Assembly (NCBI GenBank): GCA_963737705.1
Contig: CAVTTP010000006.1
Location: forward strand, 992,001 to 1,056,000
Reading direction: 5' to 3'
DNA: 64,000 bases
Origin: PALSA-607 sp963737705
GTDB lineage: Bacteria > Actinomycetota > Actinomycetes > Acidothermales > Acidothermaceae
Part shown: positions 25,769-34,950 of the stretch, one piece after another
Layout: every line of letters begins with the position of its first letter
Numbering within the stretch: the first letter of the stretch is position 1
Made by a program: the position numbers and the translations under genes
The notes under the pieces: model-generated
Told to the model about the DNA's origin: nothing
The model's input: the letters and a program-made list of their open reading frames with translations, nothing else
Databases searched by the model: none

Positions 25769-27246
25769 GTGAATAGCAAGCTCCGAGTTTCCCTCTCTTC
25801 AGTCGCGGCAGTCGCCGTGGTTTCCGGGGGTATCGGTCTTGCGGCCATCGCCCCAGCGAGCGCCTCTTCTGTGGCGACGACGAACTCTTCCCAGACCGTT
25901 CATTACACCGCCGCCCAGGTTGCCAAGTTCAGGGCCTACGAGGCCAAGGCGAAGGCAGCCGCGAAGGCCAAGGCAGCCGCGAAGGCCAAGGCAGCCGCGA
26001 AGGCCAAGGCAGCCGCACAGGTAAAGGCGCATGCCGCTTACGAGTCAGCCAAGGCCGCCAAGGCAAAAGCCGCAGCGCAGGCCAAGGCGCATGCCGCTTA
26101 CGAGGCGGCCAAGGCCGCCGCCAGGCCAGAGCGCCGCGAAGGCAGCCGCCCAAGACCGCTGCTGACAAGGACGCGGCCGTCAAGGCCGCTGCCGCCGCGA
26201 AGGCAGCGGCAGCCAGGGCCGCCGCGATCGCCGCCGCCAAGGCAGCGGCCGCGCGGCGTTCTGGCGCCCCGAAGCCGCCGGTGAGCCCGTCGCCGACCAC
26301 AGCCCCGACCCCGACCCCGTCGCCGACCACCGCACCGTCGCCGACCACCGCACCGTCACCGACCACCGCGCCGACGCCGGCCCCCACCACAGCACCGTCA
26401 CCCACGAGCGTGCCGACACCGACACCCACGACCCCCACCACCCCGCCGAGCACTGGCTCGAATGTGGCCCCGAACGCGAGCAACACCGGCGTCCCGGCTG
26501 GCACGACGCTGACCGTCTACAACGGCAACTTGACCATCACGACCGCCGGCGCGACGTACAGCGGCCTCGACATCCACGGCTTCGTGAGCGTGCAGGCGCC
26601 GAATGTGACGATCAAGGACTCGATCATTCGCGGCGGTGTCGCGAGTGGTGACATCGGCTTGGTGCAGGACGTCTCCAACTCGGCGACGAACTTCGTGATC
26701 GAGGACTCCGAGCTCGTGCCGATCGATCCGTCAGTGCAGATCGACGGCATCAAGGGTTGGAACTACACCGCGCTTCGCGTCAACATCCACGGCACCACTG
26801 ACGGCGCGAAGATGTACGGCCCGAACGCGACGATCGAGGACTCCTACATCCACGGCTTGGTCACCTACGCCCACGACCCCGACCAGGGCGGCAACATGTC
26901 ACACAACGACGGCGTGCAGATCTTGTCCGGCACGAACCTGCTGGCCAAGGGCAACACCATCGTCGGTGGCACGAACACCGCACTGATGGTCACCCAGGAT
27001 CACGGCGCGGTCGGCACCCTGACCTTCGACAACAACTGGCTTAGTGGCGGCAACTGCACCATCAACATGACGCCGAAGCCGCTGAAGTCGATGGGCGTCA
27101 TGACCGTCGAGAACAACATCTTCACCAACGACAGCGCACTGCACTGCCCGATCCTGGACACACTGACGACCAACCTGGTCACGTCCGGCAACGTCTACGC
27201 CGGCACTGGCGCGGCGGTGCCGGTCAACGACAAGGGCGGCGAGTAA
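25769..27246 (+). pseudogene. Secreted right-handed beta-helix protein, copy 3, frame broken in the Lys/Ala stalk
   Basis: GTG 25769 opens a signal peptide (VSLSSVAAVAVVSGGIGLAA, cleaved near ASA), then YTAAQVAKFRAYEAK and a long Lys/Ala-rich, probably helical stalk. The reading frame fails near 26118-26155: codons resembling copy 4 (AAKTAADKDAA) continue in another frame after two single-base shifts. That frame then runs through ARRSGAPKPPVS, a Pro/Thr linker ((S/A)PTTAP repeats) and the beta-helix domain (GVPAGTTLTVYNGNLTITT) to 27246. Without the shifts it would be one protein of about 492 residues with the layout of copy 4. Nominal ORFs are 25769-26284 and 26281-27246. Mutation, phase variation or sequencing error cannot be told apart here. 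Confidence 0.75.
25955..26016 (+). repeat. 18-bp tandem repeat encoding Ala/Lys stalk
   Basis: Three full copies of GCAGCCGCGAAGGCCAAG (25955-25972, 25973-25990, 25991-26008) plus a partial fourth, in frame, coding AAAKAK repeats in beta-helix copy 3. A related, more diverged tract exists in copy 4. Confidence 0.8.
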
Positions 27247-27295
27247 CAGCTCTTCCGAAACCATTTCCGCGGTCACCGAAATAGCGCACGCACGC

Positions 27296-27345
27296 ATCGC
27301 CGGTCCGACGCCAGTACTCAGGCGTCGGGTCGGCGATTTTCGTTT
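27296..27345 (+). terminator. Intrinsic terminator after beta-helix copy 3
   Basis: 17-bp stem (27296-27312 with 27321-27337, two G-T pairs), 8-base loop, followed by TTTCGTTTT. Its stem is related to, but diverged from, those after copies 1 and 2. This is the most canonical terminator of the set. Confidence 0.75.
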
Positions 27346-27696
27346 TGTGCGGCGCGCTTATTTCACCCGTTTGCCGACCGTGGGTCTGCGCCGACTGAAG
27401 GAACTAGGTCGAGCCGCAGGGCTTCGACACCGCCAAATTCCTTCACTGGGCGGGAAAACGGCGGCCTCAGGTGCTCGCACGGAGGGCTCACATTCGACGG
27501 TTGATATTGCGGACTTGAGCTTTGCGATTTATTACTTATTACGCCTCACGTCATACAAGTTGGCATTTGGGTGAGATTCATTAGTCCCAATCAAGTGCTC
27601 CCGTTACTCCGACGATGTCGCTTTTGTCGCAGCCAACAAACCGCTGCTGCCGAGCTCCCCCAAAGAGCTACCCCGCTGCGAAAAAGGTTGTGCACA
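27346..27696 (+). promoter_or_regulatory. Conserved leader/promoter region upstream of beta-helix copy 4
   Basis: About 350 bp without a convincing gene; the frame from 27571 reads into the leader but lacks a start context. It contains the same ordered blocks as the leader of copy 3, including GCGGACTTGAGCTTTGCG, the AT-rich TTTATTACTTATTACG, GTCATACAAGTTGGCATTTGGGTGAGAT and CCGACGATGTCGCTTTTGTCG. It ends with GCGAAAAAGG before the GTG at 27697. Confidence 0.55.
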
Positions 27697-29139
27697 GTGA
27701 ATCGCAAGATCCGGGTCTATATGTCCTCAGTCGCAGCGGTCGCCGTGGTATCCGGCGGTATCGGTCTTGCCGCCGTCGCGCCCGCAAATGCCTCAAACGC
27801 GCCCGCGACGAGTTCGACGACGCACTACACCGCCGCTCAGGTTGCCGCGTACAAGGCGCAGGTTGCCGCAAAGGCGAAGGCGGCCGCGAAAGTGAAGGCC
27901 GCTGCAAAGGCGAAGGCAACTGCAAAAGCGAAGGCAGCTGCGAAAGCGAAGGCTGCCGCAAAGGCTCACGCGAAGTACCTAGCCGCCAAGGCCGCCAAGG
28001 CGAAGGCCGCGAAGGCTGCCGCAGCCAAGGCAGCAAAGACCGCAGCTGACAAGGACGCAGCTCTGAAGGCAGCGGCCGCCGCGAAGGCCAGAGCGGCCGC
28101 GATCGCCGCCGAGAAGGCGCGTCGAAGAGGTGCACCGAAGCCGCCGGTGGGCTCGCCGAGCACCACGCCGACGAGCGCGCCGTCCCCGACCACTGCGCCA
28201 ACAACCACTACTGCGCCAACAACAACCCCGGCCCCGACCACAACGCCGAGCCCCACGACCGTGCCGTCACCGACGCCGACGACCGCACCCACACCGGTCC
28301 CGACGACGACGCCAACCACCCCGCCGTCCAGCCCTCCGGTTAGTGGCGGCGTGCAGCCGAACGCCAGCAACACCGGCGTTCCGGCCGGCACCGTGCTCAC
28401 CGTTTACAACGGCGACCTGACGATCACGACGGCCGGCGCGACGTACAGCGGCCTCGACATCCACGGGTACTTGAGGGTCGAGGCGCCGAACGTGACCGTC
28501 AAGAACTCGATCATCCGCGGCGGTACCGGCCCGATCGGCAACGGCATCGTCAACGACACGACCGTGTCGGCGACCAACTTCCTCCTCGAGGACTCAGAGG
28601 TTGTGCCGCAGTACCCAGTCGTCAACCTCGACGACGTCAAGGGCTTCAACTACACGATGCTGCGCGACAACATCCACGGCTCGGTCGACGGACTGAAGAT
28701 GTATGGCAACAACGCAACCGTCGAGGACTCGTGGATCCACGATCTCGTTACGTACGCTCACGACCCGGCGCAGAACAACGGCCCGTCTCACTCCGACGGC
28801 GTGCAGATTCTCTCCGGAACGAACCTGAAGGTCATCGGCAACTCGATCGAAGGCCAGCCGAACTCGACCGTCATCATCACCCAGGACAACGGTCCGGTCA
28901 GCAACGTCCTCATCGACAACAACTGGCTCAGTGGCGTTGGCCAGGACGCCACCATCAAGCTGCTGAACAAGCCGCTGCCGTCGATGTCTGGCATCACGGT
29001 GACGAACAACCGCTTCCTCGGAACGCTGGCGACCGCTTGCCAGATCCTCGACAGCAAGGCAGTGGGCCTCACCCAGTCGGGCAACGTGATCGCCGCGACT
29101 GGCGCCGCCGCCAAGTTCTTGGATACCGCAGCGATCTAG
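27697..29139 (+). CDS. Secreted right-handed beta-helix protein, copy 4
   Basis: 480 residues from GTG 27697, the codon aligned with the start of copy 3 and preceded by the same AAAAAGG; the longer frame to 27571 covers the conserved leader. The order is signal peptide (about 1-30), YTAAQVAAYKAQ, a Lys/Ala stalk (about 45-140), ARRRGAPKPPVGSP, a Pro/Thr linker (about 150-215) and the beta-helix domain (about 220-480). The domain is closest to copy 1 (NSIIRGGTGPIGNGIVNDT; NNGPSHSDGVQIL), although the N-terminal half matches copy 3. The stalk could span the peptidoglycan and polysaccharide layer and display the beta-helix (inference). Intact and probably expressed. Confidence 0.83.
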   Translation: MNRKIRVYMSSVAAVAVVSGGIGLAAVAPANASNAPATSSTTHYTAAQVAAYKAQVAAKAKAAAKVKAAAKAKATAKAKAAAKAKAAAKAHAKYLAAKAAKAKAAKAAAAKAAKTAADKDAALKAAAAAKARAAAIAAEKARRRGAPKPPVGSPSTTPTSAPSPTTAPTTTTAPTTTPAPTTTPSPTTVPSPTPTTAPTPVPTTTPTTPPSSPPVSGGVQPNASNTGVPAGTVLTVYNGDLTITTAGATYSGLDIHGYLRVEAPNVTVKNSIIRGGTGPIGNGIVNDTTVSATNFLLEDSEVVPQYPVVNLDDVKGFNYTMLRDNIHGSVDGLKMYGNNATVEDSWIHDLVTYAHDPAQNNGPSHSDGVQILSGTNLKVIGNSIEGQPNSTVIITQDNGPVSNVLIDNNWLSGVGQDATIKLLNKPLPSMSGITVTNNRFLGTLATACQILDSKAVGLTQSGNVIAATGAAAKFLDTAAI

Positions 29140-29151
29140 CACTACCTTCGG

Positions 29152-29171
29152 CAACTGCCCACGGGCGGTTG
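29152..29171 (+). terminator. Short hairpin after beta-helix copy 4
   Basis: CAACTGCC/GGCGGTTG can form an 8-bp stem with a CACG loop, 13 bases after the stop. It is weaker than the hairpins after the other three copies. Confidence 0.4.
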
Positions 29172-29229
29172 GGACCCAAGCGCGTACGCTGAAAGCGCCT
29201 GGGACCTGACCGCCCGTTCGGCACGCAGT

Positions 29230-29257
29230 TAAATGTCAGCGCGTAAATGTCACTGCG
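29230..29257 (+). repeat. 14-bp direct repeat upstream of mfd
   Basis: TAAATGTCAGCGCG is followed at once by TAAATGTCACTGCG, 70-97 bases before the mfd start. It could be a regulator-binding site or part of the promoter; no function is assignable. Confidence 0.35.
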
Positions 29258-29326
29258 CCTGGGGGGCTGTTCGGCGTCCCGTAGCGCTCGACCGTTTGTC
29301 ACTCGTCGGAAAGGCTGTCCGCATCG

Positions 29327-32300
29327 ATGGATCTCTCTTCGTTGCGGTCAGTGTTGCTGGAAGATCCGGCGCTCGCGCAGGCCGTCCAGGCCGCTCAGGG
29401 CAAGACCGTTTCGCAACTCGATCTCGGCGCGCCGCGGCCCCTGCGCCCGTTCATCATCGCCGCACTGGCCGCAGCGCAGCCGGCGGGTGCGGGTCGGCCG
29501 GTGCTCGCGGTGACTGCCACCGATCGCGAAGCCACCGACCTCACCGCCGCGCTCGGCGCTTTGTTGGATCCCGACTCGGTCGCCGAGTACCCGGCGTGGG
29601 AGACGCTCCCGCACGAGCGGCTGTCTCCCCGCGCTGACACGGTCGGCCGCCGCCTCGCTGTCCGACGTCGACTGCGACACCCGGAGGACGGGCAGCTCGC
29701 CGTCGTCGTCACGCCGGTGCGGGCGCTGGTGCAGCCACAGGTCGCGGGCCTTGGTGACCTAGAACCAGTTGCCCTGCACGTCGGTGATGTTGCCGAACTC
29801 GATGACGTCGTCGCGCGCTTGATCGGTGCCGGCTACACCAGGGTCGACCTGGTCGAGCGACGCGGCGAGATTGCGGTGCGCGGCGGCATCCTCGACGTGT
29901 TCCCGCCGACCGAAGACCACCCGCTGCGCGTCGAGTTCTTCGGCGACGAGGTCGAGGAGATCCGGGTCTTCAAGGCCGCCGACCAGCGCAGTCTCGGCGA
30001 CGATTTCCCAGCGCCTCGCGGGTTGTGGGCGCCGCCGTGCCGCGAGTTGTTGTTGACGCCGCAGGTGCTCGAGCGCGCCGCATCACTGGCCGAAAAGCAT
30101 CCGCAACTCGCCGACATTCTCGGCAAGGTCGCGAATGGCGTCGCGGTCGAAGGCATGGAGTCGCTGGCCTCGGTCCTGGTCGACAAGATGGATCTGCTGC
30201 TCGACGAGATGCCGCCCGAGACGGTCGTGCTGCTCTGCGATCCCGAACGCGTACGCGCTCGCGCCGCCGAGGTTTTGCGTACCGGCGAGGAGTTTCTGCA
30301 AGCCGCGTGGGCCGGTGCAGCGTCGGGAGGCAAAGCTCCGATCGATCTCAGCTCTGCCGCATTACGGCCACTGGGCGACGTCCGCGCTCATGCTCTAGCA
30401 CTTGGGCTTGCATGGTGGTCGGTGTCGCCACTTGCTGCGACGACGGAGCTGTCTGCTCCAGACATCGAGGCGGACGGCGATGTGCTGGTCATCGATGCGG
30501 TAGCGGCCGAGGCGTATCGCGGTGACACGCAGGCTGTGGTTGCGGACGTCAAGGGATGGCTCGCCGACGGGTGGCGGGTGCTGTTCACGACGGCCGGTCA
30601 CGGTCCTGCACAACGCATCGCCGAGGTGTTGCGTGGTGAGGGTGTCGCGGCCCGGCTCGAGTTCGAGCTGCTGGGCATTCCTGAACCGGGCGCGGTCGTC
30701 GTGTCGTGCGGCGCCTTGGACGCAGGCTTCGAAGCACGCGCGCCAAAACTCGTACTACTTACCGAGAACGACGTGTTCGGTACGCGCACTTCGACGCGCG
30801 ATCTTGCGAAGCTGCCAAGCCGTCGCAAGCGGTCGATCGACCCGATGCAATTGCAGCCCGGCGACCTCGTCGTGCACGAGCAGCACGGCGTCGGGCGCTT
30901 CATTGAGATGGTGCAACGCACGGTCGCCGGGGCGACGCGTGAGTACTTGGTTATCGAGTACGCGCCGAGCAAACGCGGGCAGCCCGGCGACCGACTCTAC
31001 GCGCCGACAGATGCGCTCGATCAGGTCACGCGCTACGTCGGCGGGGAGAATCCGACGCTTGATCGCATGGGCGGCTCCGACTGGGCGAAACGCAAGGGTC
31101 GCGCGCGCAAGGCGGTCAAGGAAATCGCGGCTGAGTTGATCCGGCTCTACAGCGCGCGAACGGCTGCGCCCGGATACGCGTTCGGTCCTGATACGCCGTG
31201 GCAGCGCGAACTCGAAGAGGCGTTTCCCTACGTCGAAACGCCCGACCAGTTGCGCACGATCGATGAAGTCAAAGCAGATATGGAATTGCCGATCCCGATG
31301 GATCGGCTCATCTGCGGCGATGTCGGCTATGGCAAGACTGAGATCGCCGTGCGCGCGGTATTCAAAGCCGTGCAGGACGGTAAGCAAGCAGCCGTGTTGT
31401 GTCCGACGACGTTGCTGGTGCAGCAGCATTTCGCGACGTTCTCCGAGCGATTCGCGAACTTCCCTGTCGTCGTACGGCCGGTGAGTCGCTTCAATTCGCA
31501 GAAGGAAGAGCAGGCCATCATGGCCGGCGTTGCTGATGGCAGCGTCGACGTGGTGATCGGCACCCATCGGTTGATCGCTGGCAGCACGCACTTCAAGAAT
31601 CTCGGACTTGTTGTTATTGACGAGGAGCAACGGTTCGGCGTCGAGCACAAGGAGCGTCTCAAGCAGCTGCGCACGAATGTCGACGTGCTCGCGATGTCGG
31701 CAACGCCCATTCCCAGAACGCTGGAGATGGCGATCACCGGAATTCGCGAGATGTCTGTCATTCAGACACCGCCCGAGGAACGCCATCCGGTGCTCACCTT
31801 CGTCGGCGGGTACGACGATCGTCAGGTCGGCGCCGCGATTCGCCGCGAGCTGTTGCGCGAGGGCCAGGTCTTCTACGTGCACAACAGGGTCGAGTCGATC
31901 GATCGGGCTGCGTCGCGTTTGCGCGATCTCGTACCGGAAGCGCGCATCGCCGTCGCGCACGGTCAGATGAACGAGGACACCCTCGAGCAGGTGATGGTGG
32001 GATTCTGGGAACGCGACTACGACGTGTTGGTGTGCACGACGATTGTCGAGTCGGGCCTAGACATCCCGAACGCGAACACGTTGATTCTCGAACGTGCCGA
32101 TCTTCTTGGCCTCTCGCAGTTGCATCAGCTACGCGGTCGGGTGGGTCGCGGTAGTGAACGCGCGTACGCATATTTCCTCTACCCGGTCGAACGGCCATTG
32201 ACTGAAACGGCGCACGATCGGCTCGCGACGATCGCGCAGAACTCCGACCTGGGCGCCGGCATCGCGATTGCCATGAAGGATCTCGAGATCCGTGGTGCAG

Positions 32301-32893
32301 GCAACTTGCTTGGCGGCGAGCAATCAGGACACATCGCGGCGGTCGGCTTCGATCTTTACGTGCGGCTCGTCGGCGAGGCGGTCGCGGACTTCAAGGGCGA
32401 GAGTTCACAGGAACTTGCTGAGGTCAGAATCGACCTGCCCGTCGATGCGCACATCCCCCACGAGTACATCGACGGCGAGCGCCTGCGACTCGCTGCGTAT
32501 CGGGCGATGGCCGAGGCAACGACAGTGTCGGACGTCGAGGCGGTCCGCGATGAGTTGGCCGACCGTTACGGACCGTTGCCGGAACCCGTGAGCAACCTGC
32601 TCGAGGTTGCGAAACTGCGCGTCGAGTTGCGGCCATACGGGATCACCGAGGTCGTTCTCCAGGGGAACCAAATCCGGTTTTCGCCCGTCACCCTTCGGGA
32701 ATCCCAGGTTCTGCGACTGCAGCGACTTTTCCCGAAAAGCATCGTCAAGGAGCCAATTGCCACGATCATGGTTCCACGGCCGACTGATGCACCGGGACGG
32801 TTTGGGGCGCAGCCACTGCGCGACGTCCCGCTCTTGCATTGGGTGGGCGCCCTCGTACGCGAGTTGCTGCCTGCCGGCCAACCCTCACAGTGA
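29327..32893 (+). CDS. mfd: Transcription-repair coupling factor Mfd
   Basis: 1,188 residues, the usual length. Mfd displaces stalled RNA polymerase and recruits the UvrABC excision machinery. Seen in order: the UvrB-like N-terminal region (with LPHERLSPRADTVGRR, and GYTRVDLVERRGEIAVRGGI), the CarD-like RNA-polymerase-interaction domain from about residue 504 (PGDLVVHEQHGVGRF), and the helicase/translocase core. The core has Walker A GDVGYGKTE at about 663, DEEQRFGV at about 764, SATPIPRT at about 790, and the RG motifs HQLRGRVGRG. The C-terminal TRCF domain closes it (LRLAAYRAMAEA). The start codon follows GGAAAGG at a rather long distance. It heads the block syntenic with mycobacterial mfd-mazG-eno. 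Confidence 0.98.
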   Translation: MDLSSLRSVLLEDPALAQAVQAAQGKTVSQLDLGAPRPLRPFIIAALAAAQPAGAGRPVLAVTATDREATDLTAALGALLDPDSVAEYPAWETLPHERLSPRADTVGRRLAVRRRLRHPEDGQLAVVVTPVRALVQPQVAGLGDLEPVALHVGDVAELDDVVARLIGAGYTRVDLVERRGEIAVRGGILDVFPPTEDHPLRVEFFGDEVEEIRVFKAADQRSLGDDFPAPRGLWAPPCRELLLTPQVLERAASLAEKHPQLADILGKVANGVAVEGMESLASVLVDKMDLLLDEMPPETVVLLCDPERVRARAAEVLRTGEEFLQAAWAGAASGGKAPIDLSSAALRPLGDVRAHALALGLAWWSVSPLAATTELSAPDIEADGDVLVIDAVAAEAYRGDTQAVVADVKGWLADGWRVLFTTAGHGPAQRIAEVLRGEGVAARLEFELLGIPEPGAVVVSCGALDAGFEARAPKLVLLTENDVFGTRTSTRDLAKLPSRRKRSIDPMQLQPGDLVVHEQHGVGRFIEMVQRTVAGATREYLVIEYAPSKRGQPGDRLYAPTDALDQVTRYVGGENPTLDRMGGSDWAKRKGRARKAVKEIAAELIRLYSARTAAPGYAFGPDTPWQRELEEAFPYVETPDQLRTIDEVKADMELPIPMDRLICGDVGYGKTEIAVRAVFKAVQDGKQAAVLCPTTLLVQQHFATFSERFANFPVVVRPVSRFNSQKEEQAIMAGVADGSVDVVIGTHRLIAGSTHFKNLGLVVIDEEQRFGVEHKERLKQLRTNVDVLAMSATPIPRTLEMAITGIREMSVIQTPPEERHPVLTFVGGYDDRQVGAAIRRELLREGQVFYVHNRVESIDRAASRLRDLVPEARIAVAHGQMNEDTLEQVMVGFWERDYDVLVCTTIVESGLDIPNANTLILERADLLGLSQLHQLRGRVGRGSERAYAYFLYPVERPLTETAHDRLATIAQNSDLGAGIAIAMKDLEIRGAGNLLGGEQSGHIAAVGFDLYVRLVGEAVADFKGESSQELAEVRIDLPVDAHIPHEYIDGERLRLAAYRAMAEATTVSDVEAVRDELADRYGPLPEPVSNLLEVAKLRVELRPYGITEVVLQGNQIRFSPVTLRESQVLRLQRLFPKSIVKEPIATIMVPRPTDAPGRFGAQPLRDVPLLHWVGALVRELLPAGQPSQ

Positions 32894-32942
32894 TCATGTT
32901 GGCTGCTGAGAGGGATATTGCGCGCGTGGGGAGGAGGAGTCT

Positions 32943-33053
32943 GTGACGGGGGATCGCGACGACCCGGCGGGTCCGGCTGACTCCGACGAGCCCCCGTTGA
33001 GCCCGAGCCCGTCGATTTGGGATTTGACGATGAGGCTGACGACTCGGGAGTGA
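32943..33053 (+). CDS. Possible short leader ORF coupled to the DUF4012 gene
   Basis: A 36-codon ORF (VTGDRDDPAGPADSD...) starts with GTG at 32943 after the strong ribosome-binding site GGGGAGGAGGAG. Its TGA (33051-33053) overlaps a GTG (33050-33052) in the frame of the next gene as GTGA, the usual sign of translational coupling. The peptide is acidic and Pro-rich. Alternatively it is the true N-terminus of the DUF4012 protein and a frameshift separates them. Confidence 0.4.
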   Translation: MTGDRDDPAGPADSDEPPLSPSPSIWDLTMRLTTRE

Positions 33054-34867
33054 AACCTCGGTGGGCCGAGCCGGTCGTCACCGACGAAAGGCCGCGCTGG
33101 CGGCGAGTCTCTCCCACCAAGTGGGTAATAGCGGGCGTCGTCCTTCTCCTTGTGTGCGTCGTCGGCTGGGTCGGGTTCAAGGCCTATGAACTCGATCGCG
33201 CGATTTCGCGCAGCGAGGTCGACGTCTCCTATCTACGCACCGACCTCGGTGCCGGGCACTTCAATGCCTTCGCCCCAGACGCGGATCGCCTCCAACGCGA
33301 CGCCACTGATGCGTCGTCCGCCTCGCACGACCCGATCTGGGTGGCAGCCGGTCACATACCGTTCGTGGGCCGCAACCTGCGTGCTGCATCTGTCGTCGCG
33401 CAGTCGCTGTCGCGGATCGTCAATGGCGCGCTGGTGCCGTTGAGCAAATCTCACACGTTCACGATCGCCGCCTCTGACAACGCAGGGGTGAGCAACCTTC
33501 TCACCGCGCTGGGTGAGGACGGCGCTCCGATCGCGGCTGCGGTAGCAGCGGTGAACAAGGCGAACGCGGACGTCGCGTCGTTACACACGAGTGGTCTGCT
33601 CGGGTTTGTGCGGCGCCGCGTCGTCAGCGCGCAGAACAAGCTCAACCGAGCGAGTACGCAGGTCAAAGACCTTTCGGCGCTCTCGACGGTCGCGCCTTCA
33701 CTGTTGGGCGAGGACAAGCCGCGCACGATTCTCCTGATGTTCCAAACGCCCGCCGAGGAACGCGGCACCGGTGGACTCATCGGGGCCTGGGGCGAACTTC
33801 GCACCGACAAAGGCGCGATTTCGTTGATCGCGTTCGGGTCGCTCGACTCGCTGGCCAAAGTGCCGGTAGTGCCGGCCGGCGTGAACCCAGAGGTCCCGGC
33901 CATCTACGGCGCGGACATCTCGTTGCCGCAGAACTTCAACCTCTCGGCCTCGTTCCCCGACGCCGCGCAGATCTTCAGCAAGTCGTGGAGTACAGGTCCG
34001 GGATTGGGGGCGGTTCCGGACGCCGTCGTCTCCATCGACCCGGTCGCCCTCGGTCACATGTTGAGCGCCATCGGCCCGGTCAAGACATCCAACGGCACCG
34101 AGCTGAACGCGTCGAACGCCTCGGACATCTTGCAAAAGCAGGAGTACTACACCTTCCCGGGAGCCGACCAGGCACCGCGCATCGCGTTCCTTGGCGAGGT
34201 CACTCGAGCCGTGTTCGCGCGCATGACGAAGCCTGGTTACGCGGTCGGAGCTCTCGGTCGAAAGATCGCACAGAGCGCGGGCACCGGCGATCTAGAGGTC
34301 TGGAGCTCCGACCCGACCGCGGAAGCCAAGTGGGTTGAAATGGGCGTCGGCGGCGTGCTCGGCTCTCCGACCGCGCCGGACGCCGCGAGCACTGTGCGGT
34401 TCGCACTGAACAGCCTCGATGGCTCGAAACTCGGCGCTTACCTCGCCACGAGCGTCACGTCGACGAACGTCTGCAACCCAGGACCATTGCTCACGATTAC
34501 GCTGCGTAGCTCCGCGCCGCTCGACATTCCCTGGTACGCGGGCACGCACCTTGCCGGGCTCGACATCACCACGATGAGGGTGTCCTACTCGCTGTATCTC
34601 GCGCCCGCTTGGGGCGTGAAGTCGGTCACTGCTGGTGGTCAGCCCTCGGCGTTCTCAGCGCAGATGGAGGGTGGTTGGAGACTAATTCGTGGTGTTATTG
34701 ACGTTCCTCGGACGACAAGCCAGATCATCGCTGTACAGTTGACCGCGGGTAACGGAGTCAGCGAAATCACCAACATTTTGACTGAGCCGGAAGCAGCGAC
34801 AGTCGCCACGAGCGTTCAGGGGAACGTGACTGACGGAACGGTGTGTACCGCTCAACCGAACGGCTGA
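33050..34867 (+). CDS. DUF4012 membrane-anchored protein
   Basis: 605 residues from GTG 33050; the alternative TTG 33017 lacks a ribosome-binding site. A basic N-terminus (RWRRVSPTKW) is followed by a single membrane helix (about 25-45, VIAGVVLLLVCVVGWVGF) and a large extracytoplasmic DUF4012 domain. The family-typical LLMFQTPAEERGTGGLIGAWGEL and PDAAQIFSKSWST segments are present. The function of DUF4012 is not established; members are common in actinobacteria near envelope genes. Reading from either start is compatible with the mature protein. It lies downstream of mfd and upstream of a small LPFTG protein. Confidence 0.85.
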   Translation: MKPRWAEPVVTDERPRWRRVSPTKWVIAGVVLLLVCVVGWVGFKAYELDRAISRSEVDVSYLRTDLGAGHFNAFAPDADRLQRDATDASSASHDPIWVAAGHIPFVGRNLRAASVVAQSLSRIVNGALVPLSKSHTFTIAASDNAGVSNLLTALGEDGAPIAAAVAAVNKANADVASLHTSGLLGFVRRRVVSAQNKLNRASTQVKDLSALSTVAPSLLGEDKPRTILLMFQTPAEERGTGGLIGAWGELRTDKGAISLIAFGSLDSLAKVPVVPAGVNPEVPAIYGADISLPQNFNLSASFPDAAQIFSKSWSTGPGLGAVPDAVVSIDPVALGHMLSAIGPVKTSNGTELNASNASDILQKQEYYTFPGADQAPRIAFLGEVTRAVFARMTKPGYAVGALGRKIAQSAGTGDLEVWSSDPTAEAKWVEMGVGGVLGSPTAPDAASTVRFALNSLDGSKLGAYLATSVTSTNVCNPGPLLTITLRSSAPLDIPWYAGTHLAGLDITTMRVSYSLYLAPAWGVKSVTAGGQPSAFSAQMEGGWRLIRGVIDVPRTTSQIIAVQLTAGNGVSEITNILTEPEAATVATSVQGNVTDGTVCTAQPNG

Positions 34868-34897
34868 TTGACGGTTCCTGACTACTCTCAGTAACTT
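34868..34897 (+). promoter_or_regulatory. Putative promoter of the LPFTG protein gene
   Basis: TTGACG at 34868 and TAACTT at 34892 are separated by 18 bases, about 54 bases before the ATG at 34951. This fits a sigma-70-like promoter by pattern only. Confidence 0.3.
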
Positions 34898-34950
34898 CAT
34901 GGCAGTGTGCAAGTGAGAATTATCGGGGCAGTATTTTCTGGGGGGTACGA

